Source: Gnetum montanum
Lineage: Eukaryota; Streptophyta; Gnetopsida; Gnetales; Gnetaceae
DNA length: 64,000 nt
Assembly (NCBI GenBank): GCA_015680685.1
Contig: MNCI01035832.1
Location: 509,363-573,362 of the forward strand
Direction: 5' to 3'
In this document: positions 12,176-23,157 of the stretch, piece by piece
Position numbering within the stretch: the first letter of the stretch is position 1
Layout: each line of letters starts with the position of its first letter
The notes under the pieces: generated by a model
What the model saw: only the letters and a program-made list of their open reading frames with translations
Database searches by the model: none
Told to the model about the DNA's origin: nothing
Made by a program: the position numbers and the translations under genes

Positions 12176-14330
12176 AAGTTTTGGTTTGTTGGATGTTGAC
12201 CAATAATTTCTTGTTTGGGATTTTAGGTTTATAGATCATTATGGCCCCTGAAGGGAAAGTTTCATGAATGATATAAGGTCCTTCTCACAATGTTTGAAAT
12301 TTAGTTTGTTGTGGCACATGTGTGGGATTCCAATATAGAACCTTATCTCCTGGTTGGTATTTGGCCTTCCTAATCCTTATGTCATGATGTTTTTTATTAA
12401 AGGCTTTGTGCAGTTCATTGGATGACATGGCTGCTAATCAGTTTTCATCTAGCATGTTAAGGTTCATTAACCATTCTTTTTGTGCTAGATTGAGGTCAAG
12501 GTTGAGGTCACATGATGTAGATAGTGTACAGAGCTTAGCCTGGATAGGAAGTGTTGGAAGTTTACCATACACTAACTCATAGGGAGAATAGCCTATAGGG
12601 AGTTTCCATGTGGAGTGGTATGCCCAAAGAGCATCGTTCAGTTTGGTGCTCCAGTCTCACCTATATTTGCTAATGGTTCGTATCAATAATTTTGTGATCT
12701 CCCTATTGGTGACTTTAGCTTGATCATTCACTTGAGGATGATATGGTGTAGCCAGTTTATGCTAAACTCCTAAGCATTGCATCAACTTTCGAAAAGTCAC
12801 ACCTATAAAATGTGTACCATTGTTAGAAATAAGTGAACAAGGCATGCCAAACCTATTTATGATTTGTTGTTGAAAAAATCATGCAACAATAGATGATGTA
12901 CAGTCCGTAACAATGGTTACTTCTGCCTACTTTGTAAAATAGTCAATAGTAACAACAATGTAGGCTTTTCCATTAGACATTGGTATAATAGGCCCTATAA
13001 AATCAATTCTCCATATGTAAAAGGGTTCTAAAGGTTGAATCCATTGTTGTGGACCCTCCATTCTAGCAGTTATTCTACCATCATGTTGGAAATGCTCACA
13101 AGATTGGATGAAGTGATGAGTGTCTTGAAACAATGTAGGCTAATAATATCCTACAAGCAAGATTTTAATGGATGTTCATCTCCTAGCATAATGACCTCCA
13201 AAAAGGCTCTCATGAGCATCCTGGAGAACTTGCAATTGATCTACATCGGGAACACACCATTAGACCAAGCCATCAGAACATACCTTATAAAGGTGTCCAT
13301 TGATTTCCATGAAATGTTTGGCTCGACGAAGAAACTATTGTTTCTTTTTAATGTCTAGCTCTTGTGGTTTTTCTTGTATGAGCAGATAGGTAAGAATGTT
13401 ACTATACCAATTTGTATCTATGGTTAATTGATTTTTTATTACACCTACAAAGAGGAGTTCATCGAGGAAATGGTAAAAAATTGAATATTCATCCTCTTTG
13501 TTGTCCCATTGTAACCGAGATAAATGATTAGCAACAACATTCTCAATGCCTTTACGATCAATCATCGTAAGATTGAACTCTTGTAAGATCATGAGCCACT
13601 GTATGATGCAAGGGCTCACCATTGGTTTGTTCATCAAGAACTGAATTGCACTATGACCCGTGTGTACAAATATCTTATAGCCCAATACATAGTGACTAAA
13701 TTTTTCTAGTGCAAACACCATAGCCATTAACTCTTTCTCGATTGTGGTGTAGTTGAGTTGTGCACTAGCAATACGTCAACCTACATAGTGAATGTAGTAG
13801 GCATATTTTTGGTCATCCAACTATGTAAGTACATCTCCTAATGCAAAGTTGGATGTGTCAGTCATTATATGAAATGGTCTGGACTAGTCAGAAGCTTGTA
13901 GAATGGGTGTTTCTACAAGCTTCTATTTCAAAGTTTGGAAAGCTAGTTCACACTCGTTGGTCCATTTGAAAGGTATGTCCTTTTTCGTTAATTCTACCAA
14001 TGGTTTTGCAACCTTCCAAAAGTTCTCTATGAAGCATCTATAATATCCAGTATGTCCAAGGAATGATTGGATGTCCTTTACCATTTCAGGTTGACAAGTG
14101 ATTCCTTGGATGACCTTAATCTTTTCAAGACCTCTATTCCTGTTTGTGAAATATTATGCCCTAAAACTATGCCTTCTTGGACCATTAAATGGCTTTTTTT
14201 TCTAGTTGAGCCTTAAATTGGTTTCAACACATCATTTTAGTACTTGCTCTAATCAGTCCAATGCTTATTCAAAGTCCACTCCGTAGGTGGAGAAATTGTC
14301 CAATGCTTATTCAAAGACCTCCACACCATT
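12176..14330 (-). pseudogene. Athila-like pol remnant of element G (RT end, RNase H, integrase)
   Basis: Reading 14,330 down to 12,176: the last third of RT (FSTYGVDF in place of the MDDFSVYG-type motif, then MVQEGIVLGHNIS, IQSFLGHTGYYRCFI). RNase H at 13,335-13,900 (AQLNYTTIEKELMAMVFALE, then ENVVANHLSRL). Integrase from about 13.13 kb (CEHFQHDGRI, WRIDFIGPI, VVTIDYFTK). The distal integrase ends in GDKVLYWNP and KLLVNIQQTKTFY near 12.2 kb. There is no second RNase H. The RNase H layout and the FSVYG-type motif point to the Athila lineage. Many stops make it inactive. The 5' part (gag, protease, most of RT, 5' LTR) is missing; the sequence breaks off near 14,330. Confidence 0.8.
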
Positions 14331-16860
14331 CCTTATTTGCTACTGCAGTAGCATTGCACAAGCCAAACAGTAGAAATTTATAGCAATTTGCAACCAATCT
14401 ATTAGCTAAATTGCAGCCATTTTTCAGCCCCATTCATGGCCTAAAACCTATAAAAGCAAAATCCAACATCATTCTTAGGTTTCACACTTTAGCATTTCTG
14501 AGCATTTGGCAATTTTGGCTTTCAAGAGCTCTTTCAAACTTGCAGAAATATAGCTTCTTGGAGCCTTCTAGCATGGAACCCTTATGACCTTATTACCCCT
14601 ATTATTATCCCTATGAGATTTGTGAGTTTTTTCTTTTTATGCTACACTCCTAAGATCCCCAACTCCCAACATGGGGCATTTAACTAGCAAAATCCTTTAC
14701 ATTTTTCAACATCCCCAATAGTGATCAATGTTGTAGATCTAAAGCAGTAGTAGAAGGTGTTTGATAGCATTGAGGGTGTTAGGACATCTAGCTCATGGAG
14801 TTGATTGCATCAACTTTAACAAACCATAAACCCTTATCAAAGTAAACCCCTTTTTCTCTTCCACGAGAAACATTTATACACATCCCTTGAACATATTCTT
14901 TATTTTTTTCAATAAAGTTTTAAATTTTTAGTTTGTGTGCAAGTTGTACTTGAATTCTACTTTTTAGATCTACATCTTTCTTTACATTATTCATTTTTCA
15001 TTCTTAAATCTCTAGGTTACCTATTGAACTATTCAAGGCATCTCGTACCCCATTTTTTGGAGGCCCTAGGGATTTGCGCTTAAAGTTGTATGCTCTAAGA
15101 TTTTTAGTTTTCTAGTGACCAAATTTTTTAGATGCCACACTAGCCTTAACATGCTATGGAAGGGAGGTTAAAAGGTGGGTTTTGGTAATGTTTGGAGCTT
15201 GGAATCCATTCCAAGGCTTTTTAGGGACTTAACCCTAGCATAGATGTGGGCAGGAGTTCTAAATTCTACTATATTGAAATTTTTGATGTTTTGCTTGATA
15301 GGTGCTTAATGGGGCCAACCTAAGTTTAAACAGATTTTTGGTTCAAAACTTCCTACCAATCCAACATGGCTTCAACTTTTCTCATGTGAACTTGTAGTTC
15401 ACTATGGGTTAAGTGGGTATTTTGGGCAATGTGTTTAGGTTAAGGGTGCATAAGTGTGGAATTCATTTTCACATATCAATTTTATAAGATTCATTTCTAA
15501 AATCCATTTCTCACAGGAAGTGCATAGATTCTAGGAAATTTCAGCAAATTTTTACTCTAAACCTTGTCCATCCCTAGAGTGGTTTTGATAGAACCCACCA
15601 AGGAGTAGCACAATTGTAAAGGATTGAAGGAGATTTGGAGGATTCTTGATATTGTTAATCAAGATGTCAAAAAGAACAGTGTCCACTAGCAAAAACCTAG
15701 CTTTAGAAGAGGCAAACATTGTTGCCAAATGGCTTTCAAGTCTATCATAGCCTCTACTAGTAGAAGGATCCTCCACCATGACTGTTAGGTACATCATTCC
15801 TAGCTATTTTTTGTAACTTTTTGCTTAAAACCTTGGCATTTTGTCTTATGCAGGCTTGTTTCTTGTGTGAAATTTGATTATGTAAAATTCTCACACTAGA
15901 TTTGGATGATAGTTACATGGTTATAGCATTTTTTTGGTTTTAAGTAATTTTATCTTACATGATCCTATGCATTTTTAGTGCTTTCTAGCCAAAAAGAAAA
16001 AAAAAGCAATGCCACTTTTCATTTTTTTTTTATAGAAAATGGCATAACATTTTTCATTAATAGGACCATAGGATTATTTTCTATTGTTTACTAGTCATTC
16101 TATAGTGAAATAACTTAATTCTAGTCCATAGTTAATTTTTTATGAATTTTTCCATAGACTAGTGCACTATGAAATTTTTGACTATCATTGCTTTTCCTCT
16201 CCAAAATTGGCAGCGTTAACATCATTAACAACTTTTTCCTATCAATGTCCTCACTTCTAAGGGATGCTTAGGGCTGTGTATAAGGGTTTGGCATCAATTC
16301 TAGAATATTTAAAAAAATTTCATATTTTTTCCAATGATTTTATTGCAGCCATTTTTCTATGGTTTGGGTTTTTGCATAAAATTTTAAAATGATTTTAGGT
16401 TATGATGTAAAATTTTCCTAGGCTTGAAATTGTAGCATTGATGTCAAATTTTCATTTAATTTCATATATATACAATTCCTAGACTTAGGAAAAATATTTG
16501 TTACTAAAATATTACCATTTTGATACATGTGAACTATCCTGTACAGTCGTAGTTTCAGTTGTTGAAAGTACAAACCTCCAAGTCTTGTATAGGCGATGTT
16601 GGCCTATTTCTTCATATTTTTATGATAATGTTAATAGTTCCTAAGGCCATTTACATGTTGTGTTTTGGTTATTGTAGGCTACAAGTGATGGTAGTGTCCC
16701 TAGTGGCCAAGGTGTTGGTGATGACCTTCCTCCTCCAGTTGTGCCCTAGGCCTATGGTAATGCATGGAAAAATTCAATCACTAGAAGAACCAAAAATTCC
16801 AAGTGAAACAACCTAATCTTGGATCCCAAGGGCCTCCAAAAAATAGGTTCCAAGGTGCCC
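14331..16860 (+). mobile_element. Fragment of the Tat-family opposite-strand region (exon-1 ORF copy)
   Basis: From about 15,100 the text parallels 53.6-55.4 kb block by block: one degenerate dyad unit (CACACTAGCC...ATGCTATGG), then GGGGCCAACCTAAGTTT, then an exon-like ORF at 15,664, then a long AT-rich intron-like stretch ending in a block (ACAAACCTCCAAGTCTTGTATAGG, about 16,567) also present at 55,321. 14,331-15,100 is AT-rich and unassigned; an LTR-like end with AATAAAG near 14,914 is possible. The fragment joins truncated element G on its left. Confidence 0.5.
15664..15788 (+). pseudogene. Exon-1-like ORF MSKR..., damaged copy
   Basis: Starts MSKRTVSTSKNLALEEANIV and ends SSTMTVR, followed directly by a GT at 15,789. 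The parallel ORF at 54,218 starts MSKRKASTSKNPALKEANIA, ends SSTMTPR, and is followed by GT at the same codon position. Conservation of protein, start codon and donor GT in two separate copies supports a real coding exon. This copy has an in-frame stop after SSLS. The protein family is not recognised. Confidence 0.5.
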
Positions 16861-17318
16861 TAGATGGTCTGGTTGATCACCTAGGAACTTAGAGAATGTA
16901 AATAAAAAAAATAAAATTTTAGATTCAAATGAAAAAATAAACACAAAATTAAAGTTAGAACCAAATCTGCACTACAAATGAACTAAAAACTTTATTAAAT
17001 AGCAAAATTCTTAAAGTGTAAAGTTCAAGGAGTACAGATTATATGCTCAAATGCATAAGAATCTTTGGTTAATTGTAGCATGAAGCTTGTTGGAGCTAGT
17101 AGGTTATGTTTTGTAGTTGAACTCCACAATCCAGGTACTTCCCAACCCCAATTGCCAAGAACTCCCTACTAGTTTTTTCTTGAATTTTCAACTTTTGTGA
17201 TGGTGTTGTAGGTGGTGATGCTTGAATTCCTGGTGTAATGGTAGTATGATAAGGGTCTTTGATGCTCAACATAGATTCCAAATGAATTTCAATCACTCAA
17301 GGTTACAAAAAGTTATTG
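16861..17318. other. AT-rich unassigned stretch left of element B
   Basis: No ORF with a recognisable domain. Before B inserted, this text was continuous with 23,158 onward, which is the LTR-side tail of Tat copy C in reverse orientation, so it may be the rest of that tail. I could not confirm this by alignment to copy A. Confidence 0.35.
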
Positions 17319-17323
17319 GTTGT

Positions 17324-18144
17324 TGATGAACCATGATTTGTCAGGCTCCAATATAGGACCCTAGATATTAGGTATGTGATATCATGACATCACTAGCAAT
17401 ATCGAATACATGATATCATGGTTCCTGTGTGAGCCTATAAATACACAATTGGGCACATGGAAGAGTCATAGGAAAAGCTAGTATTAGAGTAGGATCTTTT
17501 TGTCAATTTCAATTCCTCTCAACCCTTTCCTCAGTGCATGAAACCTTTATTCAAGTGTGATGTACTTGGACATGCACATGATCGACAATAAAGATCAAGA
17601 TTACTTCATCATTGTAGCATTCACTTAGTTTAAATTGCTTACTATTATTGTTATTTATTGCTTTCTTAATTAATATTTCTCTACCCTCATTTCTTATCCC
17701 TATTATTAAACACAAAATGAGTACAACTTAATCACGATCATTTAAGTGTGACTATTTGGTATCCTAGTAGTGTACTTAGGACATGCGCTTGGTAATCCCA
17801 GTAGTAGTACACAAGGTCCAAGATGTGTATGGATGATTAAGGAGGGATGCTCATCACACTTAGGCTAACTTAGATTCTCTTCTCCCTTTCCCTCTTAGCT
17901 TAAAACAAAGTTATTTTCCATTGTCCCTAGGAGTAGCATAGTGATAGGAAACACATCATACACCTCACTCTGGACTAAACCATATTTGACAAAGCAAATA
18001 CTAGTCCAGGTGGGAAGATAACGAACTATGATCAACGAGTAACTATCTATATATCACAACTATTCCATCTACAGAGTTTGATTAGATTGTGCGTGGACGC
18101 TCATATTCGTATGGTTGAGTGTAGGGGTACCTTGCCACTCATCA
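17324..18144 (+). mobile_element. 5' LTR of element B
   Basis: Runs from TGATGAACCATG to CCACTCATCA, giving inverted ends TGATGA/TCATCA. A TATA box (TATAAATA, 17,436-17,443) lies about 110 bp in, preceded by four or five GATATC-type palindromic half-repeats. An AATAAAG polyadenylation-type signal lies at about 17,588. Compared with the 3' LTR it lacks a 28 bp block containing CCACAGTGTGATGATTG. Confidence 0.9.
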
Positions 18145-18145
18145 T

Positions 18146-18164
18146 TGGCACCATTGCCAGGGAC
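18146..18164 (+). promoter_or_regulatory. Primer binding site of element B (tRNA-Asp type)
   Basis: TGGCACCATTGCCAGGGAC lies one base after the 5' LTR. It closely resembles the TGGCGCCGTTGCC-type site complementary to the 3' end of plant tRNA-Asp and common in Athila-like elements. Differences are mainly G-to-A changes, as expected after methylation decay. The same place in element E reads TGATGATGTTGCCAGGGAC. Confidence 0.7.
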
Positions 18165-18277
18165 AGTGCTAGTTATTTATATTAGTTATATCATACAAGA
18201 TCGCTATAACAAAGTATTCACGATATATCTTTTAGAAAAGAAATTAATTTCAACCAAGTGACACACGATTCACAATA

Positions 18278-19270
18278 ATGTCTCTCTCACAAGACTATGA
18301 CAATGCAACAACTAGTAAGGAAATTCATTGGAGAACCAACAAATTATATGATGATGAAGACAAAGTTTGGAGTACTCAATCCTATGCATGGGTCTCCTAT
18401 GTACATAAATGAAGACAACATCATCCCAATTCACAATTCTATAACCTACCTAGTGACAATGAACCCCTGCTGGCCACTAAGAGCCTAATGCATATACATG
18501 AGTCTATTCGAATATCCCACAGGCATCGTAAGGAAAGTCGTCTACCCATGCTTGATTTAAAAAAATTTCCAAAGTTTTTAGGAGGCTATGATTTAGATCC
18601 ACAACATCATTTACAAGCCTTCCATGATGCCTGTGTATGAAACAATATTGATAATGGGTGGCAAAAACTAAGCTTTTTCCTATGACACTCGTTGGCCAAG
18701 CAAAAGTATGGTATAGGTCTTTAAAACCAAAATCAATTTAACGTTGGCCGATAATGGTGGAACTATTTCATGAAAGATATGAAACCTATGCAAGAGTGTC
18801 AGCCTTGAGGAGACAAATCCAAGAATGGAAAGGCTAATGGACAACATGAACCCTTGCACATGGCCTTAGAAAGGCTAATGGATTTTTTGAGGAAAGGCTA
18901 ATGTACCACATCATGGATGGGCTCCATAATGAGACAAGGGAGACCCTAGGGATGTATGCCCTAGGTCAACTGTATGAGCTACGAACCCATCAATTCCAAG
19001 AGCTTATTAAGCGGGTAGCAAAAGAAGAAGGAGAAATGACTAAGTGGGAGAATGTTGAAAGCTCTTAATGGGACCAAAATCTTGGGTTAGCAAAGGTCCA
19101 TAATCATGAAGAGGAAAAATCAACTCACCTCAAGGAGGTGGAATCATCTTTGTTAATACTACAATCACTGGATGAAATTGAGGCAAAGGTCAATAAGATG
19201 ACGAAATGGATACATGAAAAATGTGGGGAATATGCCAACACTATTAGTGGTAGAACCATGATGAACTAAG
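18278..19270 (+). pseudogene. gag of element B, decayed
   Basis: An ATG at 18,278 (MSLSQDYDNAT) sits where the gag ATG of element E sits (28,762). Broken frames then give FLGGYDLDPQHHLQAFHDAC and NGWQKLSFF. Around 18.95-19.05 kb there are blocks matching the E gag segments GLRHETRRTLGTYAQGRLSE and VAKEEGEL. This is the capsid core of a Ty3/gypsy gag. Several stops and small deletions abolish the frame. The homologous stretch in E is still open for 219 residues. Confidence 0.7.
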
Positions 19271-20280
19271 AAGCAGGATAGAACACCCTTAGACAATCAA
19301 AAAGAAAGGTTGAAGAGAATAAGAACTCAACTACTAATCATACATATCAATGTAACATTTGCTTATACGATGACCCCAAAGGTCAGTGCCCAATCTTGTC
19401 ACATTTACATGAGCATTGAAGAAGAATGTTACATCCAAAGTTTGTACAAAAATACTATGTTCAATCATATTGGAAAAAATCCCAATCGTGGGGGAGGCCA
19501 TCCCCAAACTGGTCACACCTTGTGTATCATCCAAATCAAAGCTCTTATTAGATTCAGCATCCTGTTTCCCCAAGTCAACATCCTCTATCTCATCACATTG
19601 TTATCATTCTCCTAAATACTATCAACCCATGTCCTCTCCCACAAGATCACCACCTCATGTTCCTTATACTTCTCCTTACCCTCAATATTTTCATCTTTCA
19701 CCTTCTTCTACATCGCTACCAATAGTACTAGAAGGTTTTACACCACAGCATCAACCCATGAATGTTACTTGTGCTACTACTATCAACTACAGTAGGAATC
19801 CTCCACAACATCAAAGGTGTTCCTTCTTTAGACATGACCGTAGAAAGGGATAACACAGTTCCAAGACCACTACATCCTCCCACTCAACACAAGTTCAACA
19901 CTATGGTGCATCTTTCTCCTCAAATACAATGCCTCATGTTATCTTAATAGGGCCACCAATCAACACTCCAACAACTATGTAGCTCAATGAATATAGCCAC
20001 GTAGGGAGACATATCGATCCTTGCATACCATATTATGGTCAAGGGTGCCATAGTGGGTCAACTCCGTATCAATTAAACTCATCTTATAATCTACCCCACT
20101 ATGCCTACTACAATCAAGTGTGTGAACCCCAATTTGAATACAATCCAACCACCACATCAAAAGACACATAGTGGTTTGGATATGACCATGTTCCAATATT
20201 TCCAAAATGCATGGATCCCAACCTTCCATGATCAAACGTTTAGTTATGGGGGATATCCTCCATTCTAACAAGCATAATTA
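19271..20280 (+). pseudogene. gag C-terminal, Pro/Ser-rich part of element B
   Basis: In broken frames this reads TYQCNICLYDDPKGQCPILS then HLHEH, paralleling CEIYQYDHPKGCCPIISHLQ in element E. A Pro/Ser/His-rich stretch follows to about 20.28 kb. The Cys/His spacing (C-x2-C-x8-C-x5-H-x2-H in this copy) could be a metal-binding remnant in the place where a nucleocapsid zinc knuckle is expected; E does not keep all the residues. No protease motif follows, unlike E. Confidence 0.5.
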
Positions 20281-21660
20281 ATAAATATTTTTTCTTTTCT
20301 TTAATTTTACAGTTTTTCATCTTTCAATTTTTTGTTTTATCTTTTTATTTATTATTTTATTGTTTTATATTTTTGAGGGTAATCTCATCGGTAAATAAAA
20401 TACTCATGTGACCCATTGGTTGAGGTGTTGTTCTATGTTATCAAGTCTCAAGTGACTAATTATTTGGATAGTGAGCCCACAACATCCACCCACCCATTCT
20501 ATTAATAAGAGGTTCTACTCCAGGTACAATGATATTCTTTTCATCATGAAAACTTAAAAGTAATTTTGTACTCATTATGCCGAGAGCGAAGAAGGATGGA
20601 CTAAGTAGAAATGACTAGGGTGTGACATCAACAGGATTTGTGGATTCTCTTTGGTGACATCTATAAGAGTTATCATGCAGCCTGGTTGTACTAAGATCCT
20701 TGTAGATCTAACGAAAATGGGAGTAATATTAGTAAAGGCACTCAATAAAGAAACCCAATGCTATTCTAGGAGGTCCCACTAGAAAGAAATGCATCCATGC
20801 CTGAAGGTAGGTGGCTTCTCTAGATTACACATAAGAAAAAGGAAAAAAAAAAAAGGGAAGAGAAAGTGTGCCAAAATGGCCAGACAAAATCAAATGTGTT
20901 GCAAAGAAACTCCAAATCACTTCTCCCTTAAAAAAACACCAAGTGATCGTACACCTTACTGTCATGATGCTCTTATGGTTGTCCATCATTGGATGAAACA
21001 ATGTGATGTCACTGATCAAAGGAATGGAGTTGGTCTTGATTTTGGAGCGACAGGCTAATGACACATTAATCATGTCCTACACTCAAGATTCATTGTGCCC
21101 TAAGTCAGTTACCTCATGTTTCAATCTCTGCAATCCCTTCTACAATTCACCTCATCTCGCTGTTCATGTATTTGTGACTCATGTCTTGTGTAGCATTGAA
21201 TTCATATCTCATCACAGTGGTATCTACATGTGTGTGTTTGTGGAACTAGTGTGGATTACATTTAACCCTTCTAGTGCCTATGGACATTTTAAGGTGTGGT
21301 TACGCAAGGGCATTATAGGTTGGAACCTACTTTGGGGAGAACCCACTTGCATGACTTTTGTAATTTGTACTTGTTGCACACCACCACATCATTTTATACC
21401 CTTCAAGTACTTCATTGCCAAATATATTCTTTCCCTTATCATCATTTTATCAACATTCCTCAAAACCATTGCATGTCCTTTTATGTGTCACCTAAACAAT
21501 TCAAGTTCGACATTAAACTTTTAGGGCAACTTCCTTAAAAAAATTTCTAACTCTAAAATCACACTAAGCAAAGAATTCAACATTTATTAAAGGCAATGAG
21601 TAAGATATGAAATAATTGGACTTCTTTTAATAACCTTACTAACAATTGATCTTTGTTTGA
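20281..21660 (+). other. 3' region of element B, including the shared LLWGxP block
   Basis: 20,281-20,600 is T-rich and parallels the stretch after the pol end in E and G. At about 21,250-21,400 the frame reads SAYGHFKVWLRKGIIGWNLL then WGEPT, matching E (about 34.06-34.15 kb) and G (10.93-11.0 kb, minus). At DNA level the block CTTTGGGGAGAACCCAC is nearly the same in all three. 21,570-21,666 ends in TTGTTTGATTATAG, which looks like a splice acceptor before the ORF at 21,667. Confidence 0.5.
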
Positions 21661-21666
21661 TTATAG

Positions 21667-21816
21667 ATGGCCCCTAAAAGAGGACAACAAGGAGGACCTT
21701 CTCAAGGTGCAACTGAACACCCAAGGGGAGGCAGTGGCCAAGGACCTCATGCAGAACATGCAACGCAAAAGGCACAATCATTCAACATCGATCAAGGAAC
21801 TCCTGTCACTGCATAA
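21667..21816 (+). CDS. Small 49-residue basic, Gly/Gln-rich ORF after an acceptor-like site
   Basis: Begins MAPKRGQQGGPSQGATEHPR and ends QGTPVTA-stop. The ATG directly follows TGATTATAG, a good splice acceptor. In element E the corresponding place reads GTGTGTGTAG then ATGG at about 34,502-34,514, so an acceptor-plus-ATG arrangement is kept although the following peptide differs. This may be the last exon of a spliced 3' ORF. No family is recognised. Confidence 0.3.
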   Translation: MAPKRGQQGGPSQGATEHPRGGSGQGPHAEHATQKAQSFNIDQGTPVTA

Positions 21817-22280
21817 TCTAGCCAAGAAAAAGTGGAGAGGTCAGGGGCCAAGCCTATGAAAAGGAATGATGGCTATCTGCAGCATGGCATGTTAAGGCCA
21901 ATCAAGTGTTCCCGTAGCTATCATGTCCATGGGAGGTGTCAACTCCATCAAGCATTGGAGCAACAGCATGGATGGTACAGGACCCCCAAATTGAGGAGGA
22001 AAAGCTCTAGGCACTCCTTCAGAGCCATCAAATTTCAATAGCTAGAGCACAAGATAAGGGGAAGTGAGCCATGGAGGAACCACTGCCACCTGGAACCACA
22101 TGAGTTCCAACAAAGTTTTGTACTTTTGTAATTTTTTGTGTGTCCCAATTTTGTTGTATGTAATCCTCCACTACAACATAAATAAATTCCTAGTCAGTCA
22201 ATAATCCCATACCTATCCACTGTGTAATCAATGGGGCTTGTTCTAATTTTGTTTGACTCAAGGATGAGTTTTCATTCAGT

Positions 22281-22290
22281 CATGGGGGTA
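22281..22290 (+). promoter_or_regulatory. Polypurine tract of element B
   Basis: CATGGGGGTA directly precedes the 3' LTR at 22,291. E has CATGGGGATA at the same place, and G has the reverse complement TACCCCCATA at 10,161. Confidence 0.7.
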
Positions 22291-23152
22291 TGATGAACCA
22301 TGATTTGTCAGGCTCCGATATCGAACCCTCAATATCAGACCCTTGATATCGGGTACATGATATCACGGCCTCACTAGCGATATTAGATACATGATATCGT
22401 GGTTCCTATGTAAGCCTATAAATACACAATTGGACGCATGGGAGAGTCATAGGAAAAGTTAGTGTTAGAGTAGGATCTTTTTATCAGTTTCAATTCCTCT
22501 CAACCCTTTCCTCAGTGCTGCCCACAGTGTGATGATTGTAATTGTATGAAACCTTTATTCAAGTGTAACATACTTGGACATGCACATGATCAGCAATAAA
22601 GATTGAGATTACTTCATCATTGCAGCATTCACTTAGTTTTAATTGCTTACTGTTGTTATTATTTATTACTTTCTTAATTAATATTTCTCTACCCTCATTT
22701 CCTATCCCTATTATTAAATGTGGAATGAGTACGACTTAATCACAAGCATTTAAGTGTGAATACTTGGTATCCTAGTAGTGTACCTAGGACATGCACTTAG
22801 TAATCCTAGTAGTAGTACATGAGGTCCAAGATGTGTATGGATGATTAAGGATGGATGCTCATCGCTCTTAGGCTGGCTTAGATTCTCTTCTCCCTTTCCC
22901 TCTTAGCTTAAAACAAAGTTATTTTCCATTGTCCCTAGGAGTAGCTTAGTGATAGGAAACACATCATACACCTCACTTTGGACTAAACCATACATGACAA
23001 AGCAAATACTAGTCCAGGTGGGAAGATAGTGAACTGTGATCAACGAGTAACTATCCAGATATCACAATTAGTCTATCTGTGGAGTTCAACTGGATCGTGC
23101 GTGAATGCTCATATTCGTATGGTTGAATGTAGGGGTACCTCACCACTCATTA
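22291..23152 (+). mobile_element. 3' LTR of element B
   Basis: Runs from TGATGAACCATG to CCACTCATTA (the final CA has become TA) and is followed by the target duplication GTTGT. The TATA box is at 22,417-22,424, with GATATC palindromes just before it. It keeps the 28 bp block missing from the 5' LTR. Confidence 0.9.
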
Positions 23153-23157
23153 GTTGT

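Larger units (their letters stand above)
17324..23152 (+). mobile_element. Element B: complete non-autonomous Athila-like LTR retrotransposon (gag only)
   Basis: Two direct LTRs (17,324-18,144 and 22,291-23,152) are flanked by a 5 bp target-site duplication GTTGT at 17,319-17,323 and 23,153-23,157. A primer site follows the 5' LTR and a G-rich tract precedes the 3' LTR. The interior holds a decayed gag and a 3' region shared with E and G, but no protease, RT, RNase H or integrase motif in any frame. At 5.83 kb it resembles gag-only terminal-repeat elements that rely on an autonomous relative, here plausibly the G type. The two LTRs differ by about 8-10 percent by eye, largely C/T and G/A changes, plus a 28 bp gap. 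Confidence 0.9.

Noticed and set aside
19310-19853. Overlapping + and - frames of 79-145 residues
   Set aside because: They overlap each other in several frames and fall in the decayed Pro/Ser-rich end of the B gag; none has a domain or matches the E frame over its length.
20789-21538. Frames of 80-173 residues in element B
   Set aside because: Low-complexity Lys tract and overlapping frames; only the short shared block near 21.25-21.40 kb has support from E and G.
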